Below are positions 41,740 to 51,924 of a stretch of 64,000 nucleotides of DNA, in pieces (position 1 is the first letter of the stretch; each line of letters opens with the position of its first letter). The position numbers and the translations under genes are program-made. The notes under the pieces are model-generated. The model saw only the letters and a list, made by a program, of their open reading frames with translations, did not search any database and was not told where the DNA came from. Source of the stretch: Eubacteriales bacterium (GTDB lineage: Bacteria > Bacillota > Clostridia > Lachnospirales > Lachnospiraceae); contig JAUNSC010000002.1 in assembly GCA_030539395.1 (NCBI GenBank), positions 45,015 through 109,014 on the forward strand. Direction: 5' to 3'.

Positions 41740-41823
41740 AATAAAACCCTCCCTGTATTTTCTTGATATAACCATTATACTTTTCTGAGTTTTTCAGGTA
41801 AATTCTAATAAATTTGTATAAAT

Positions 41824-43362
41824 TCAAACATTTTTATCTCTTATTTGCAATATATTTTGTTTATCCCTGAAATTTTGTGCAGTCATTCCAGTATTTTTTT
41901 TGAACACATGACAAAAATAGCGCTGATCTTCATATCCGACCATTCTTGCCACATCTCTAATCAGCAGTCTGTCATCCTGCAAAAGTTTCTTCGCACATTC
42001 CATTTTCCGTAGTGTAATATAATCAAATAAATTCGTGCCGGTTTCTTTTTTGAACAAATGACTGATATACGAAGGATTCATATTAAAATATTCTGCAAGA
42101 TCCGTAAGGGTAATCTGCGTGCTGATATTGTTTTCAATGTAAACATAAATGTGCTTAATGGTATCGGAAGAAGACTGACTGGTACTCTTTTGCAGCGCCT
42201 GCCGCATTTCATGAAAAGCTCCCATAAGCCACTCTTTCAATTCATTAATCGTCCTGCCATTCATCACATACGAAATATTCAGGATCTTTGAAAAACGATT
42301 TTCAAAAACCCTGACATAATCATGCTCTGCCACATAACGGCAGCTATAAACCAGATTACACACCACTGACCGTACCGTCTCAACATTCAGATGCTCATAT
42401 AACATTCTTTCAAACAATTGGTTAACGCTTTCCTCCAGCAGCAGTTCTTCATCTCCCCCAAACAGACGGCTGACAATGGTTTCTATTATTTCCCCATAAT
42501 CACCGGAACACTGAAACGTAAACTTTGTTGTATTGCTCATCTGTTCCTGAGTGAAAGAAGAATATTCCAACATAGCGTTCGCCTGTTCAAAACTGTCAGA
42601 GAGCTTTTCCTGCTCAAAACAGATTTCACCTGTGCCCCAATAAAACGCAGTTCTGTGAAGTGCCTGCTGCATCTGCAAGGCACTCGCTGTTCTGTGAAGC
42701 AAATCGTATATTCCATCCCTTTTCACCGAGCAGCATACAATGTTCAGACTTTTCAAATGACGTATGATCATTAATTTTTTACCTGGCGTCTCTTCCCTTA
42801 TCAGCACATCTGCAAGGGCAGACAGATCAAACTCTCTCTTCCCTGTCGTACATGCCTGTATACATATAACTGCAAACGAGGAAAACACAGAAAGTTTATC
42901 CAATTCCTGTACTCCACCGTCCAGCATACGGTAAATAGAACTGTTGGTACTGAGATTATGATAATCCTGCTGTACTGCTTTATATTTCAGCTTATTTACC
43001 CTGATCTTTGCAGTCTCAACAGTACTTTCAATTTTTGCAATATTAACCGGTTTGACCAGATAATCCACAGTTTCTAATGTAAGAGCCTGTCTTGCAAATT
43101 CAAATTCCGCATAAGCGCTGTAAATAATAAAAGCTGCATTTAAAATCCCTTTCAAATTGCGAATCAGTTCCAGTCCTGTCTGCCCCGGCATTTTTACATC
43201 TGTAATAATAATATCCGGTTTTAATTCGCACGCTACACGAAACGCCTCTGCCCCGTCATCTACGGCAGCAACCACTTCACAGTCGAGCTTCTTCCAGTCT
43301 ATTCTTTGCTTCAGCCCTCGTAAAACGATCTGCTCATCGTCTGCAATCATCACCCGATACAT
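41824..43362 (-). CDS. YesN-type AraC-family response regulator
   Basis: 512 residues: receiver domain (A-D-D-E at 7-10, phospho-Asp in D-I-I-I-T-D-V-K-M-P-G near 54), a middle helical region, and a C-terminal AraC/XylS domain with two HTH motifs (L-T-D-L-A-E-Y-F-N-M-N-P-S-Y-I-S-H-L-F-K-K-E and I-R-D-V-A-R-M-V-G-Y-E-D-Q-R-Y-F-C-H-V-F-K). Works with the YesM-type kinase two bases upstream to activate the sugar locus. Confidence 0.94.
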   Translation of the reverse strand: MYRVMIADDEQIVLRGLKQRIDWKKLDCEVVAAVDDGAEAFRVACELKPDIIITDVKMPGQTGLELIRNLKGILNAAFIIYSAYAEFEFARQALTLETVDYLVKPVNIAKIESTVETAKIRVNKLKYKAVQQDYHNLSTNSSIYRMLDGGVQELDKLSVFSSFAVICIQACTTGKREFDLSALADVLIREETPGKKLMIIRHLKSLNIVCCSVKRDGIYDLLHRTASALQMQQALHRTAFYWGTGEICFEQEKLSDSFEQANAMLEYSSFTQEQMSNTTKFTFQCSGDYGEIIETIVSRLFGGDEELLLEESVNQLFERMLYEHLNVETVRSVVCNLVYSCRYVAEHDYVRVFENRFSKILNISYVMNGRTINELKEWLMGAFHEMRQALQKSTSQSSSDTIKHIYVYIENNISTQITLTDLAEYFNMNPSYISHLFKKETGTNLFDYITLRKMECAKKLLQDDRLLIRDVARMVGYEDQRYFCHVFKKNTGMTAQNFRDKQNILQIRDKNV

Positions 43363-43364
43363 CT

Positions 43365-45122
43365 TTATTCCCCCTTTTCATCATACAGATTCCGATAAGT
43401 AATTTTCCGTCGAAGAGCAATATAAACAGTTGTCCCAACGCCCGGCTCTGATTCTATTCTTACACCATATTCTTCCCCATAATACAGCTTAATCCGTTCA
43501 TTCACATTATGTAAAGCGTATCCGTTTCCCAGAGGCTTTGCCTTATCTACCTGAAAACCAACACCATCATCCTGAATAATCAACGTGATATCACCTTCTT
43601 TTTCCATAGAACGAATACAGATTTTCCCCTTGCCTGCACGTCCCTCCAGACCATGCTGTACCGCGTTCTCTACAACCGGCTGTAAAATGAGCTTTATTAC
43701 CTGCATCTCAATAAGTTCGGGAGATAAATCTATCTGAAGCTGAAATCTTCCATTAAACCTCATGTTCTGAACTACCATATAGTTTTGCACCAGCTCAAGC
43801 TCTTCTTTTAAGGTACAGATGCTTTTCCCCTGATTCAGGCTCATTCGAAAAACATTCGACAAAGCAACTGACATATTTGCAACATTCTCTGCTCCATACT
43901 CTTCAGCAGCCCAGAAAATAGAGTCCAGCGTATTATAAAGAAAATGAGGATTAATCTCCGACTGCAGCGCGATCAGTTCCGCCTCTTTTTCCCGATACCT
44001 CGATTTATACAAACTGACAATCAACCGTTCATTTTCCTGTACAATACGGACGAATTCATCTCCTATCGCCCCTACTTCATCATGAGGGTTAAATACAAAA
44101 GTCTCGCTGCTGCCTTTCTCCCGAAAAGAGTCCACAAATTGCCTCAGCTGGCGCAATGTGCTCATAATACTGCTGCGTGTTATATGATATCCGACAAAAG
44201 TTGCCACCAGCAGAAGCAACACTTCCAGCCCCACAACAAAAAACATGATCCGGCTCTTTTCCTTTTCAAAATCTCCATAGGGAACAATACAGCTGATATG
44301 CCAGTTTGATTGTGCATTTTCTGTGTTATGCACATAACACCTGACTCCGCCAAGTTCAATAAATCCATTTCCTCTTCCCACATCATCATACTGCATATTT
44401 TCTGATTTCAGCAGCCCATTTCCTCCAAACGAATAAATCAGTTCTTTCCCTTCCCATATAAAGATATTCATATTGTTCGATGCTTCTACTTCTCTGAAAA
44501 TATCATCCAGAAGTGCCGTATCCAGCGCGATCAACATGATACCAAGACGCTGCAGCGTATTCAGGTTCTTGATTTCTCTTCCATATACCAGCAGATTTCC
44601 ATCAAAGTCTACCATCGTTCGCCCATGAAACCAGATGCCTTTTCCGCGATTATTAAAAATAGTGCTCAGCCACCAAGGTGGATTATTATAATCCACAGCA
44701 GATATCTTCAGACTGAACTTTTCCCCGTCTCTTGAGATAATATTCATGTTTTCCGAACCAATATATACTGCTGATATACAGGTCTTGTTATTCACCATGT
44801 TATTCATAAGATCGACAGTATCCATCCGGCTTTCATTATATTCGATCAGATATTTTTCATTTCCTGCATAAATCAGCGACTTCTGAATGGCACTTGACGT
44901 CAGCAGTAAATCAGACGTATCCTGTACATCAGATATGATGTAATCCAGATTTTTGTCGATTAATTTCGACAGGTTTTCTGACAGTACTGCAACTTTTTCA
45001 TCCACCATTTTCGAGAAACTTGAATAGGTGATAATTCCCAGAATCGACATAGATACAAACACCAGAACTGCCAGAAGCATTGTAAATTTTGTTGTAATTA
45101 ACTTGTTTTTTAAATATTTCAT
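43365..45122 (-). CDS. YesM-type sensor histidine kinase
   Basis: 585 residues. Helix at about 10-32, extracytoplasmic sensor to about 285, second helix at about 290-310, HAMP, then a His_kinase domain with phospho-acceptor in E-I-N-P-H-F-L-Y-N-T-L near 390 and an HATPase domain (V-E-N-A-V-Q-H-G-L, D-D-G-V-G-F). This class senses sugars, often through the neighbouring binding protein. ATG 45122 has GGAG 6 nt upstream. Confidence 0.94.
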   Translation of the reverse strand: MKYLKNKLITTKFTMLLAVLVFVSMSILGIITYSSFSKMVDEKVAVLSENLSKLIDKNLDYIISDVQDTSDLLLTSSAIQKSLIYAGNEKYLIEYNESRMDTVDLMNNMVNNKTCISAVYIGSENMNIISRDGEKFSLKISAVDYNNPPWWLSTIFNNRGKGIWFHGRTMVDFDGNLLVYGREIKNLNTLQRLGIMLIALDTALLDDIFREVEASNNMNIFIWEGKELIYSFGGNGLLKSENMQYDDVGRGNGFIELGGVRCYVHNTENAQSNWHISCIVPYGDFEKEKSRIMFFVVGLEVLLLLVATFVGYHITRSSIMSTLRQLRQFVDSFREKGSSETFVFNPHDEVGAIGDEFVRIVQENERLIVSLYKSRYREKEAELIALQSEINPHFLYNTLDSIFWAAEEYGAENVANMSVALSNVFRMSLNQGKSICTLKEELELVQNYMVVQNMRFNGRFQLQIDLSPELIEMQVIKLILQPVVENAVQHGLEGRAGKGKICIRSMEKEGDITLIIQDDGVGFQVDKAKPLGNGYALHNVNERIKLYYGEEYGVRIESEPGVGTTVYIALRRKITYRNLYDEKGE

Positions 45123-45179
45123 TTCAATCTCCAAACACAAAAAGGAACCTGCAAAACATACAGCTTCCTCTTTATGTAA

Positions 45180-46031
45180 TCATTCTTTCGTTGCGCCTGC
45201 GGCAAGTCCCGCCAAAAAACCTTTATTTAGTATAAAATACACAATCAAAAGCGGCAGCATAAACAGACTGATAGCCGCAAAAGTTGCTCCCCAGTTCACC
45301 TGTCCCCTTGATCCGACATAATCATATAACCCCACCGGTATTGTTTTTAACTTATTTTCATTGATAAAAGTATTGGTAAAGGTAAACTCATTCCATGTAA
45401 AAATTAAATTCATAGTAATTACAGTTAAAATCGTATTCTTTGACATCGGCAGAATGATCTTCGCAAAGCAGTGAAGGATACCGGAGCCGTCTATCACCGC
45501 TGCCTCAATCAGGGAATCCGGCACAAACCGGTAAAATGCCGTGAACAAATATATGGACATCGATAAATTAAAACCTGTCATCGGAAGAATCAGAGCAATA
45601 TGCGTATTTAAAATTCCGGCCGTTTTATAAATCTGGAACAACGGTATCAAAGTTGAATGAATCGGCACGGTAATTCCGGCAAGAAAATACGTCATTACCG
45701 CATTATTCAGGCGGAAACGCATCTTTTCTATTGCAAAGCCCGCACAGGCACTGAGTATTACAAGTCCCGCCAAGCTAAATCCAACAACAATTATACTATT
45801 AATATAATATGTCGGCAAGCTCGAGGTTGTCCATGCTTCAATATAATTGCCAAAACTGATTGAGCCGGGCAAACTGAATGGAGATGTATTTGCAATATCT
45901 ATCTGGCTTTTAAAACTTGTACAAAATATCCAGAAAACAGGATACACCTGAATCACAAAAATGATAGCGGCTATAAAATACACGCATATTCTTCCTGCCA
46001 GCCGTGTTGCAGACATCTGATTTTTTCTCAT
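45180..46031 (-). CDS. Carbohydrate ABC transporter permease (MalG/UgpE type)
   Basis: 283 residues, six helices, with the E-A-A-x-x-D-G coupling motif (E-A-A-V-I-D-G-S-G near 182). Its start overlaps the stop of the MalF-type gene by 4 nt. With it and the binding protein it forms the importer; the ATPase is not encoded here, and a shared MsmX-type ATPase is likely (inference from the usual case in Firmicutes). Confidence 0.94.
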   Translation of the reverse strand: MRKNQMSATRLAGRICVYFIAAIIFVIQVYPVFWIFCTSFKSQIDIANTSPFSLPGSISFGNYIEAWTTSSLPTYYINSIIVVGFSLAGLVILSACAGFAIEKMRFRLNNAVMTYFLAGITVPIHSTLIPLFQIYKTAGILNTHIALILPMTGFNLSMSIYLFTAFYRFVPDSLIEAAVIDGSGILHCFAKIILPMSKNTILTVITMNLIFTWNEFTFTNTFINENKLKTIPVGLYDYVGSRGQVNWGATFAAISLFMLPLLIVYFILNKGFLAGLAAGATKE

Positions 46032-46912
46032 ACGGCACTTTTCCTCCCAGACATAAATTTGCGCAGAATGGAAACAAGAAGTACACTCTCCACTACCAGA
46101 AATACAGCGATGGTACTGGCATATCCGTACTTCGTGCTTGCAAATGCGACCTTATACATATAGGTTGCCACCAACTCTGTAGATCGTCCGGGCCCCCCAT
46201 AAGTTGTAATAAACGGCACATCAAATGCTTTCAGAAGCCCGTTCACAGCCATTACCAATGTAACCGTAAGAACACTGTACAAATACGGAAGTTTAATATT
46301 GACAAACAGTTTCCATCCGTACGCTCCGTCTACTCTTGCCGCCTCTATGACATCATCCGGTATCGACAACAGGCCTGAATATAAAATGACCATATACAAA
46401 GGCATACTCTTATAGCATTCAATTATAATAACCGCCCCCATTGCTGTAGCTGAATCTCCTAACCAGGCCTTTTGCATATGCCCCAGACCAACCATTTCCA
46501 GCAGTGCATTTAATACACCAACCGGTTCCAGCCCAAAAAATTTCTGAAAAAACTGGGCAAGCGCTACAGCAGAAAGAATTGTCGGAATAAAGTACACAGT
46601 TTTAAAAAGGTTCCTGCCTTTGTCTATGCATGTTAATAATATGGCAACAATCAGTGCAATTCCCACCTGCCCAACAACATTTACAATCATGAAAAAAAGG
46701 TTATTTCTAAACGATATAATGAAATTCTGGTCCGACAACAGCTTTATATAATTATCCAGACCGGAAAATTTCATTTTAGAAACGCCGTTCCAGTTAAACA
46801 GACTGTAGTAAAAAGACCAGCCCAACGGTACTGCAACTGTACATGTAAACAGTAGAACTGCAGGCACCAGCAGGATACAAATTACTTTCTTATCTCGCAA
46901 TATCTTATCCAT
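46028..46912 (-). CDS. Carbohydrate ABC transporter permease (MalF/UgpA type)
   Basis: 294 residues, six helices, coupling motif E-A-A-R-V-D-G-A near 192. ATG 46912 has GGGGG 6 nt upstream; the frame extends 16 codons further, but a TATAAT lies in that part, so the shorter start is preferred. First gene of the sugar locus, order: permease, permease, kinase, regulator, binding protein, hydrolase. Confidence 0.93.
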   Translation of the reverse strand: MDKILRDKKVICILLVPAVLLFTCTVAVPLGWSFYYSLFNWNGVSKMKFSGLDNYIKLLSDQNFIISFRNNLFFMIVNVVGQVGIALIVAILLTCIDKGRNLFKTVYFIPTILSAVALAQFFQKFFGLEPVGVLNALLEMVGLGHMQKAWLGDSATAMGAVIIIECYKSMPLYMVILYSGLLSIPDDVIEAARVDGAYGWKLFVNIKLPYLYSVLTVTLVMAVNGLLKAFDVPFITTYGGPGRSTELVATYMYKVAFASTKYGYASTIAVFLVVESVLLVSILRKFMSGRKSAV

Positions 46913-47115
46913 TTTCTTTCCCCCTTCTCTTTTACAATTATAACAAGTGGGATTTTTCATTCCTATTGCAAAATATTTGAAATTTGTCGATTATTTCTAC
47001 AACCAGCCTGCTTATGCAAATAAAAAGATGCCAAGTCACAGATCCTGATCTGCAGCTTAACATCCATTTTTCATTTATCCCCAAAAACAGATTTCATAAA
47101 GAAATTCATCTCTTA

Positions 47116-48498
47116 TTAACTTTGATGCTGCATAATACAAGTAACAGCTTCTCTGACCGTTTTTAATCCTATAATACGGATCCCCTCTATCTTTTCCACC
47201 GATTTTCTGGACACTTCCGGCATGAGAACTGTCGTAAATCCAAGTTTCTTTGCTTCCTGCACTCTCTGCTGCGCCATATTGACTGCACGGATTTCTCCGC
47301 TCAGTCCCACTTCGCCAAATGCAATGGCCTTTTCATCCACCGCGATATCCTTATAGCTGGAAACAAGTGCAAGAATCAATCCCAAATCAATGGCAGGCTC
47401 TGTCATCTTAATTCCTCCGGCAATATTTACATAGACATCACAGGATGACAGATGCAGTCCCGCACGCTTCTCTAATACAGCAAGGAGCAGATTTACACGA
47501 TTAAAATCTGTTCCGGCAGTCGTCCGCCTGGGCATCGGAAGATTGGTCTGGCACACCAATGCCTGTATCTCAATCAGCACCGGCCTGGTTCCTTCCATAG
47601 AACATGCAACTACGGAGCCCGATGCATTTTCCGGTTTCCCGCTTAACATATACTCTGACGGATTCTCCACCTCCACCAGTCCGGTATCCCGCATTTCAAA
47701 GACACCAATTTCATTTGTAGAACCAAAACGATTTTTCACACCTCTTAAAATACGATATGCCGCATGACGGTCGCCTTCAAAATAAAGAACCGTATCCACC
47801 ATATGTTCCAGCACACGCGGGCCTGCCACAACGCCCTCTTTTGTCACATGTCCCACCAGAAATACAGAGATTCCCATTCCTTTTGCAATCTGCATAAACA
47901 CACCGGTAGACTCCCTCACCTGAGAGACGCTTCCCGGAGCGGAAGAAACATTTTCACTGTACATCGTCTGGATAGAATCAATCACCACAATATCCGGCTT
48001 TGACTTTTCCAGTACCGCCCGGATGATTTCCAGATTTGTCTCACACAGTACCATCAAGTCATCTTTAAAATCACCCACACGCTGCGCCCGGAGCTTGATC
48101 TGCTGTGCAGATTCTTCTCCCGAAATATATAAAACATTATTTCCGTTCCTTACCAGATTGTGACATACCTGCAAAAGGAGGGTTGATTTTCCGATACCCG
48201 GATCACCTCCTACAAGCACAAGTGAACCAGGCACAATTCCCCCGCCCAGCACACGATCCAATTCGGTTATACCAGAAGAAACCCTCTGGCGTTCATCTAC
48301 ACTCACCTGAGATAACCGTGTTGGTTCTATTGAAGATATACGGACTGCGGTCTTAACGGAGGAGCCGGCCTTCTTCGCCGGTGCCGGTTCCTCCGCAAAT
48401 GTATTCCACTCCCTGCAGCCGGGGCATTGTCCCATCCACTTGGAAGACTCATATCCACAGTTCTGGCAGAAAAAAACAGTAGATTTTCCCTTCGCCAT
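47116..48498 (-). CDS. radA: DNA repair protein RadA
   Basis: 460 residues. N-terminal zinc finger C-Q-N-C ... C-P-G-C at 11-29; RecA-like core with Walker A G-G-D-P-G-I-G-K-S-T near 94; the RadA-specific K-N-R-F-G near 255; C-terminal Lon-like domain with G-I-K-M-T-E-P and G-E-V-G-L-S-G-E-I-R. A branch-migration helicase in recombination. Preceded closely by the small gene at 48502 and clpC, an arrangement common in Clostridia. Confidence 0.97.
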   Translation of the reverse strand: MAKGKSTVFFCQNCGYESSKWMGQCPGCREWNTFAEEPAPAKKAGSSVKTAVRISSIEPTRLSQVSVDERQRVSSGITELDRVLGGGIVPGSLVLVGGDPGIGKSTLLLQVCHNLVRNGNNVLYISGEESAQQIKLRAQRVGDFKDDLMVLCETNLEIIRAVLEKSKPDIVVIDSIQTMYSENVSSAPGSVSQVRESTGVFMQIAKGMGISVFLVGHVTKEGVVAGPRVLEHMVDTVLYFEGDRHAAYRILRGVKNRFGSTNEIGVFEMRDTGLVEVENPSEYMLSGKPENASGSVVACSMEGTRPVLIEIQALVCQTNLPMPRRTTAGTDFNRVNLLLAVLEKRAGLHLSSCDVYVNIAGGIKMTEPAIDLGLILALVSSYKDIAVDEKAIAFGEVGLSGEIRAVNMAQQRVQEAKKLGFTTVLMPEVSRKSVEKIEGIRIIGLKTVREAVTCIMQHQS

Positions 48499-48501
48499 AA
48501 C

Positions 48502-48912
48502 TTATTTTGTAACCTTCACAGAAACAATTTTGCCTTCCTCAAGTTCTACACTTACAGAAAGCTTGCCACTCAGATTCGTTTTCATCTCGCTTGTTTTCTC
48601 GCCGTCGATTTCTATGCTGTACACTGTCTCAGCTTCCATCTCAACAGTAATCTGCGCATCCTGCAGGCCCTCTACCTGAAATTCTACCCCTTCTGCTGTC
48701 TGTTTCAGGTGGCTTACCGCTGTTCCCGGCACAGATTCATACACAAACATTTCGTTCTTTTCCAGTTTTGTAATCTCTTTAAATGATTTTACCTTATAGA
48801 TATCTCCGGCATTTTCAAAATCAGATACCTTTGTCTTCTTCGGTAATGTATAATCTCCAAAACTGATGGTTCCGTCTGCCTCACTGCGGATTAATCCTTC
48901 TACTGCTGACAT
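48502..48912 (-). CDS. Small conserved protein between clpC and radA
   Basis: 136 residues, beta-rich, soluble, no Cys, acidic. S-F-G-D-Y-T-L-P-K-K-T-K-V-S-D-F-E and repeated V-E-x-E strands near the C-terminus. I cannot place it with certainty in a family. Start has GGGAGG 7 nt upstream; it is 25 nt after clpC and 3 nt before radA, so it is part of that operon. Function unknown. Confidence 0.75.
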   Translation of the reverse strand: MSAVEGLIRSEADGTISFGDYTLPKKTKVSDFENAGDIYKVKSFKEITKLEKNEMFVYESVPGTAVSHLKQTAEGVEFQVEGLQDAQITVEMEAETVYSIEIDGEKTSEMKTNLSGKLSVSVELEEGKIVSVKVTK

Positions 48913-48937
48913 ATTAATATCCTCCCTTATTTATCCT

Positions 48938-51379
48938 CTATTGTACTTTTTCAAATTTTATTTTTCCGGCTGATATAGAGACAACTACATTGTCTCCTCT
49001 GGAAATACGTCCAGATAAAATCTCCTCGGCCAGACCATCCTCAATCTGGTTCTGTATTGCCCGTTTCAGTGGTCTTGCTCCAAACTTGGGATCAAATCCC
49101 GTCTCGGCAATGTGTTTCTTTACAGAGCTTCTCACTGTCAGATGTATATCCATCTGAGTCTCGCACCGTTTTGCAAACCCGTTCAGAAGCAAAGTCACGA
49201 TACGTTCAATCTCTTCTTTATTAAGCGCATGAAATACAATAATTTCATCAATTCGGTTAAGAAATTCCGGTTTAAACAGACGTTTTACCTCTTCCATAAC
49301 GCTGCCCTTCATCCGCTGATAGTTCTGCTTTTCATCGTCCCCGGCGGCAAATCCCAGCTTTTTCGGCTCGATAATGGACTGAGCACCGGCATTTGATGTC
49401 ATAATAAGAATCGTATTCTTAAAATCTACCTTTCTTCCCTGTGAATCTGTGATATGTCCATCATCCAGCACCTGAAGTAGAATATTAAATACATCTGGAT
49501 GAGCTTTCTCAATTTCATCCAGCAGAATAACAGAATACGGATTGCGGCGTACTTTTTCGCTAAGCTGACCGCCCTCTTCATATCCCACATATCCGGGCGG
49601 AGAACCTACCAGTCTTGATACGCTGTGTTTTTCCATATATTCTGACATATCGACACGTATCATAGACTGCTCGCTGCCAAATACCACCTCAGCCAACACC
49701 TTGGAGAGCTCTGTTTTTCCAACTCCGGTAGGACCAAGAAACAGGAATGAACCAATGGGTCTTGCCGGATCTTTTAGACCGACACGGCCTCTCTTTATTG
49801 CTTTTGCCACGGCTGTTACCGCCTCATCCTGTCCTATAATCCGCTTGTGGAGCGTATTTTCCAGCTTCATAAGGCGTTTTGTTTCTTTTACCTCCAGCCG
49901 CTGCACCGGTATCCGTGTCCACATGGAAACAATCTCAGCGATATCCGCCTCTTTTATTTCAGGGCGGTTCACGTTTCCTTTTCTGCCTGATCGTTTTTTA
50001 AGTGTTTCCAACTTTCCAATCAGTGCTTCCTGCTCCTGATTCAATTCTCCGGCCATTTCCCATTCTCCCTGAATAATGGCCTCCTCTTTCTTTTCAGAAA
50101 GCCGGTCAATCTCATTATGCAGTGTTTCCAGATTTTCCGGCAATGCAGGTCCTTTAATCTGCTTGCCTGAAGCTGCTTCATCAATCAGATCAATGGCTTT
50201 ATCCGGAAGGAAGCGGTCATTAATATAACGTACCGAATACTGTACGGCAGCTTCTATTGCCTCATCTGTAATCGCCACACCATGATGTTCTTCATAGTTT
50301 TCTCTCAGCCCTTTAAGGATTTCTACTGCGTCTTCTTCTTTTGGTTCTTCCACCATGACCGACTGAAATCTGCGTTCCAATGCCGGATCTTTTTCAATAT
50401 GTTTACGGTATTCTGTAATGGTGGTGGCACCGATCATCTGCAGTTCTCCTCTTGAAAGGGCCGGTTTCAATATGTTTGATGCATCCATTGCCCCTTCCGC
50501 TCCACCGGCGCCTATAATTGTATGCAGTTCATCAATGAACAAAAGCACATCATTTCGCTCACTGACTTCCTGTATCACCTTTTTAATCCTTTCTTCAAAT
50601 TCACCGCGGTATTTTGATCCTGCCACCATAGCTGCCATGTCCAGTGTATAAATCTGTTTTCCACGTATAATCTGAGGCACATTCCCCGCCACAATCCTCT
50701 GTGCCAGTCCTTCTACAATTGCAGTCTTGCCGACACCTGGCTCTCCTATCAGACATGGATTGTTTTTTGTCCTCCTCCCCAGAATCTGAATAATCCTCTG
50801 GATTTCGTGTTCTCTTCCGATTACCGGATCCAGTTTTTGGGCAGCAGCCTGCCGTGTAAGGTTCCGGCTGTATTTTTCCAACATTCCAGAAGCTTCGTTC
50901 TGGACATTTCCCCTCATCTGCTGGGAATATTCCTTATATCGATTTTCCTCCAACCCCAGGCTTTCCAGCACATCCATAAACACTTTTTGAACCTGTACTC
51001 CCATGGTATGAAGAAGCCTCATAGCCACACAATCTGTATCTTTTAAAAGCGCCAACAGGATATGTTCCGTGCCCGCCTCTTTCTGCCCGAAAAAGTGTGC
51101 TTCTTCCTCAGTCTGTGCAAGAATTTCTTCCGCTCTCGGTGAATATCTCATTCCTCCGCGCTGTTTTAATACCCCTTCTGGTACAATCAACTCCTGTACC
51201 ATCTGTTCCACTTTTTGAACACTCACCTTATGGTCATGAAGAATTGCCGCTGCCATGCCATTTTCTTCTCTCAGCAGTCCCAGCAACAAATGTTCTGATC
51301 CCACATAATTCTGACCGCATTTTCTGGCAGCCTGCTCTGCGGACTTAAGTGCCCGCTTTGCCTGTTCTGTATACTGCAT
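48938..51379 (-). CDS. clpC: ATP-dependent Clp protease ATPase subunit ClpC
   Basis: 813 residues. Two Clp_N repeats (2-70 and 80-145), AAA-1 with Walker A G-E-P-G-V-G-K-T near 209, a short middle coiled region near 410-470, AAA-2 with Walker A G-P-T-G-V-G-K-T near 545, and a C-terminal D2-small domain. It unfolds substrates for ClpP. In Bacillus and relatives clpC sits behind ctsR-mcsA-mcsB; here it is preceded 4 nt upstream by a GntR-family gene instead. Confidence 0.95.
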   Translation of the reverse strand: MQYTEQAKRALKSAEQAARKCGQNYVGSEHLLLGLLREENGMAAAILHDHKVSVQKVEQMVQELIVPEGVLKQRGGMRYSPRAEEILAQTEEEAHFFGQKEAGTEHILLALLKDTDCVAMRLLHTMGVQVQKVFMDVLESLGLEENRYKEYSQQMRGNVQNEASGMLEKYSRNLTRQAAAQKLDPVIGREHEIQRIIQILGRRTKNNPCLIGEPGVGKTAIVEGLAQRIVAGNVPQIIRGKQIYTLDMAAMVAGSKYRGEFEERIKKVIQEVSERNDVLLFIDELHTIIGAGGAEGAMDASNILKPALSRGELQMIGATTITEYRKHIEKDPALERRFQSVMVEEPKEEDAVEILKGLRENYEEHHGVAITDEAIEAAVQYSVRYINDRFLPDKAIDLIDEAASGKQIKGPALPENLETLHNEIDRLSEKKEEAIIQGEWEMAGELNQEQEALIGKLETLKKRSGRKGNVNRPEIKEADIAEIVSMWTRIPVQRLEVKETKRLMKLENTLHKRIIGQDEAVTAVAKAIKRGRVGLKDPARPIGSFLFLGPTGVGKTELSKVLAEVVFGSEQSMIRVDMSEYMEKHSVSRLVGSPPGYVGYEEGGQLSEKVRRNPYSVILLDEIEKAHPDVFNILLQVLDDGHITDSQGRKVDFKNTILIMTSNAGAQSIIEPKKLGFAAGDDEKQNYQRMKGSVMEEVKRLFKPEFLNRIDEIIVFHALNKEEIERIVTLLLNGFAKRCETQMDIHLTVRSSVKKHIAETGFDPKFGARPLKRAIQNQIEDGLAEEILSGRISRGDNVVVSISAGKIKFEKVQ

Positions 51380-51383
51380 ATTT

Positions 51384-51764
51384 CTACATCCTTCCGTTTT
51401 TCATGTCATCCAAAATCTCGTCAATCATTTCATGCACTTCATTGCCGGTAATATTTTTACAATACGCCTCTGCCAGTAATACACGGAGAGTATTCTTCAT
51501 CTCCTCCATAGCCTGCATCTTGTCTGCATCCAGTGCAATCACTGCTCCTCTCCTGCGGTCAAGGCGCAGAAATCCCTCCTGTTTAAGCACTGTATACGCT
51601 TTATTCACCGTATGCATATTGATGCCTATATCATCTGCCATCTGACGTACAGACGGAAGAGCGTCCCCCTCTCTGATAGCTGATGTGGCAATGCCCAGAA
51701 TAATCTGGTTTCTCAGCTGTATATAAATCGCTTCATCACTTTGAAAATCTATTTCGATAATCAA
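51384..51764 (-). CDS. GntR-family (YtrA-type) regulator
   Basis: 126 residues: GntR winged helix at about 10-75 (I-Y-I-Q-L-R-N-Q-I, D-A-L-P-S-V-R-Q-M-A-D-D-I-G-I-N-M-H-T-V-N-K-A-Y) with a short C-terminal tail of about 45 residues, as in the YtrA subgroup. It starts the clpC-radA operon and is likely its local repressor. Confidence 0.9.
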   Translation of the reverse strand: MIIEIDFQSDEAIYIQLRNQIILGIATSAIREGDALPSVRQMADDIGINMHTVNKAYTVLKQEGFLRLDRRRGAVIALDADKMQAMEEMKNTLRVLLAEAYCKNITGNEVHEMIDEILDDMKNGRM

Positions 51765-51802
51765 TGTACTTCACTTCCGTTCTTTGGAAATTTGTTATAT
51801 AC

Positions 51803-51830
51803 ATTATAGCACAGATATTCCGATATACAA
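51803..51830 (-). promoter_or_regulatory. Promoter of the GntR-clpC-radA operon
   Basis: TTGTAT (51825-51830), 16-bp spacer, TATAAT (51803-51808), 38 nt before the ATG. No CtsR heptad repeat was recognised. The A/T-rich GTATATAAC just after the -10 may be part of a GntR site. Confidence 0.6.
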
Positions 51831-51840
51831 GAGGAAATTT

Positions 51841-51869
51841 AAACCGCATAGGAAGGTCCTATGCGGTTT
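51841..51869 (-). terminator. Terminator of the cadherin-like protein gene
   Basis: Perfect 13-bp stem aaaccgcatagga / tcctatgcggttt with a 3-nt loop. The following minus-strand run AAATTTCC is a poor U-tract, so termination may be partial. Confidence 0.7.
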
Positions 51870-51924
51870 ATCATTCAGAACTTTATATCTGTTTTATCTC
51901 AAAAACAATTGCTTCATTTGCATT

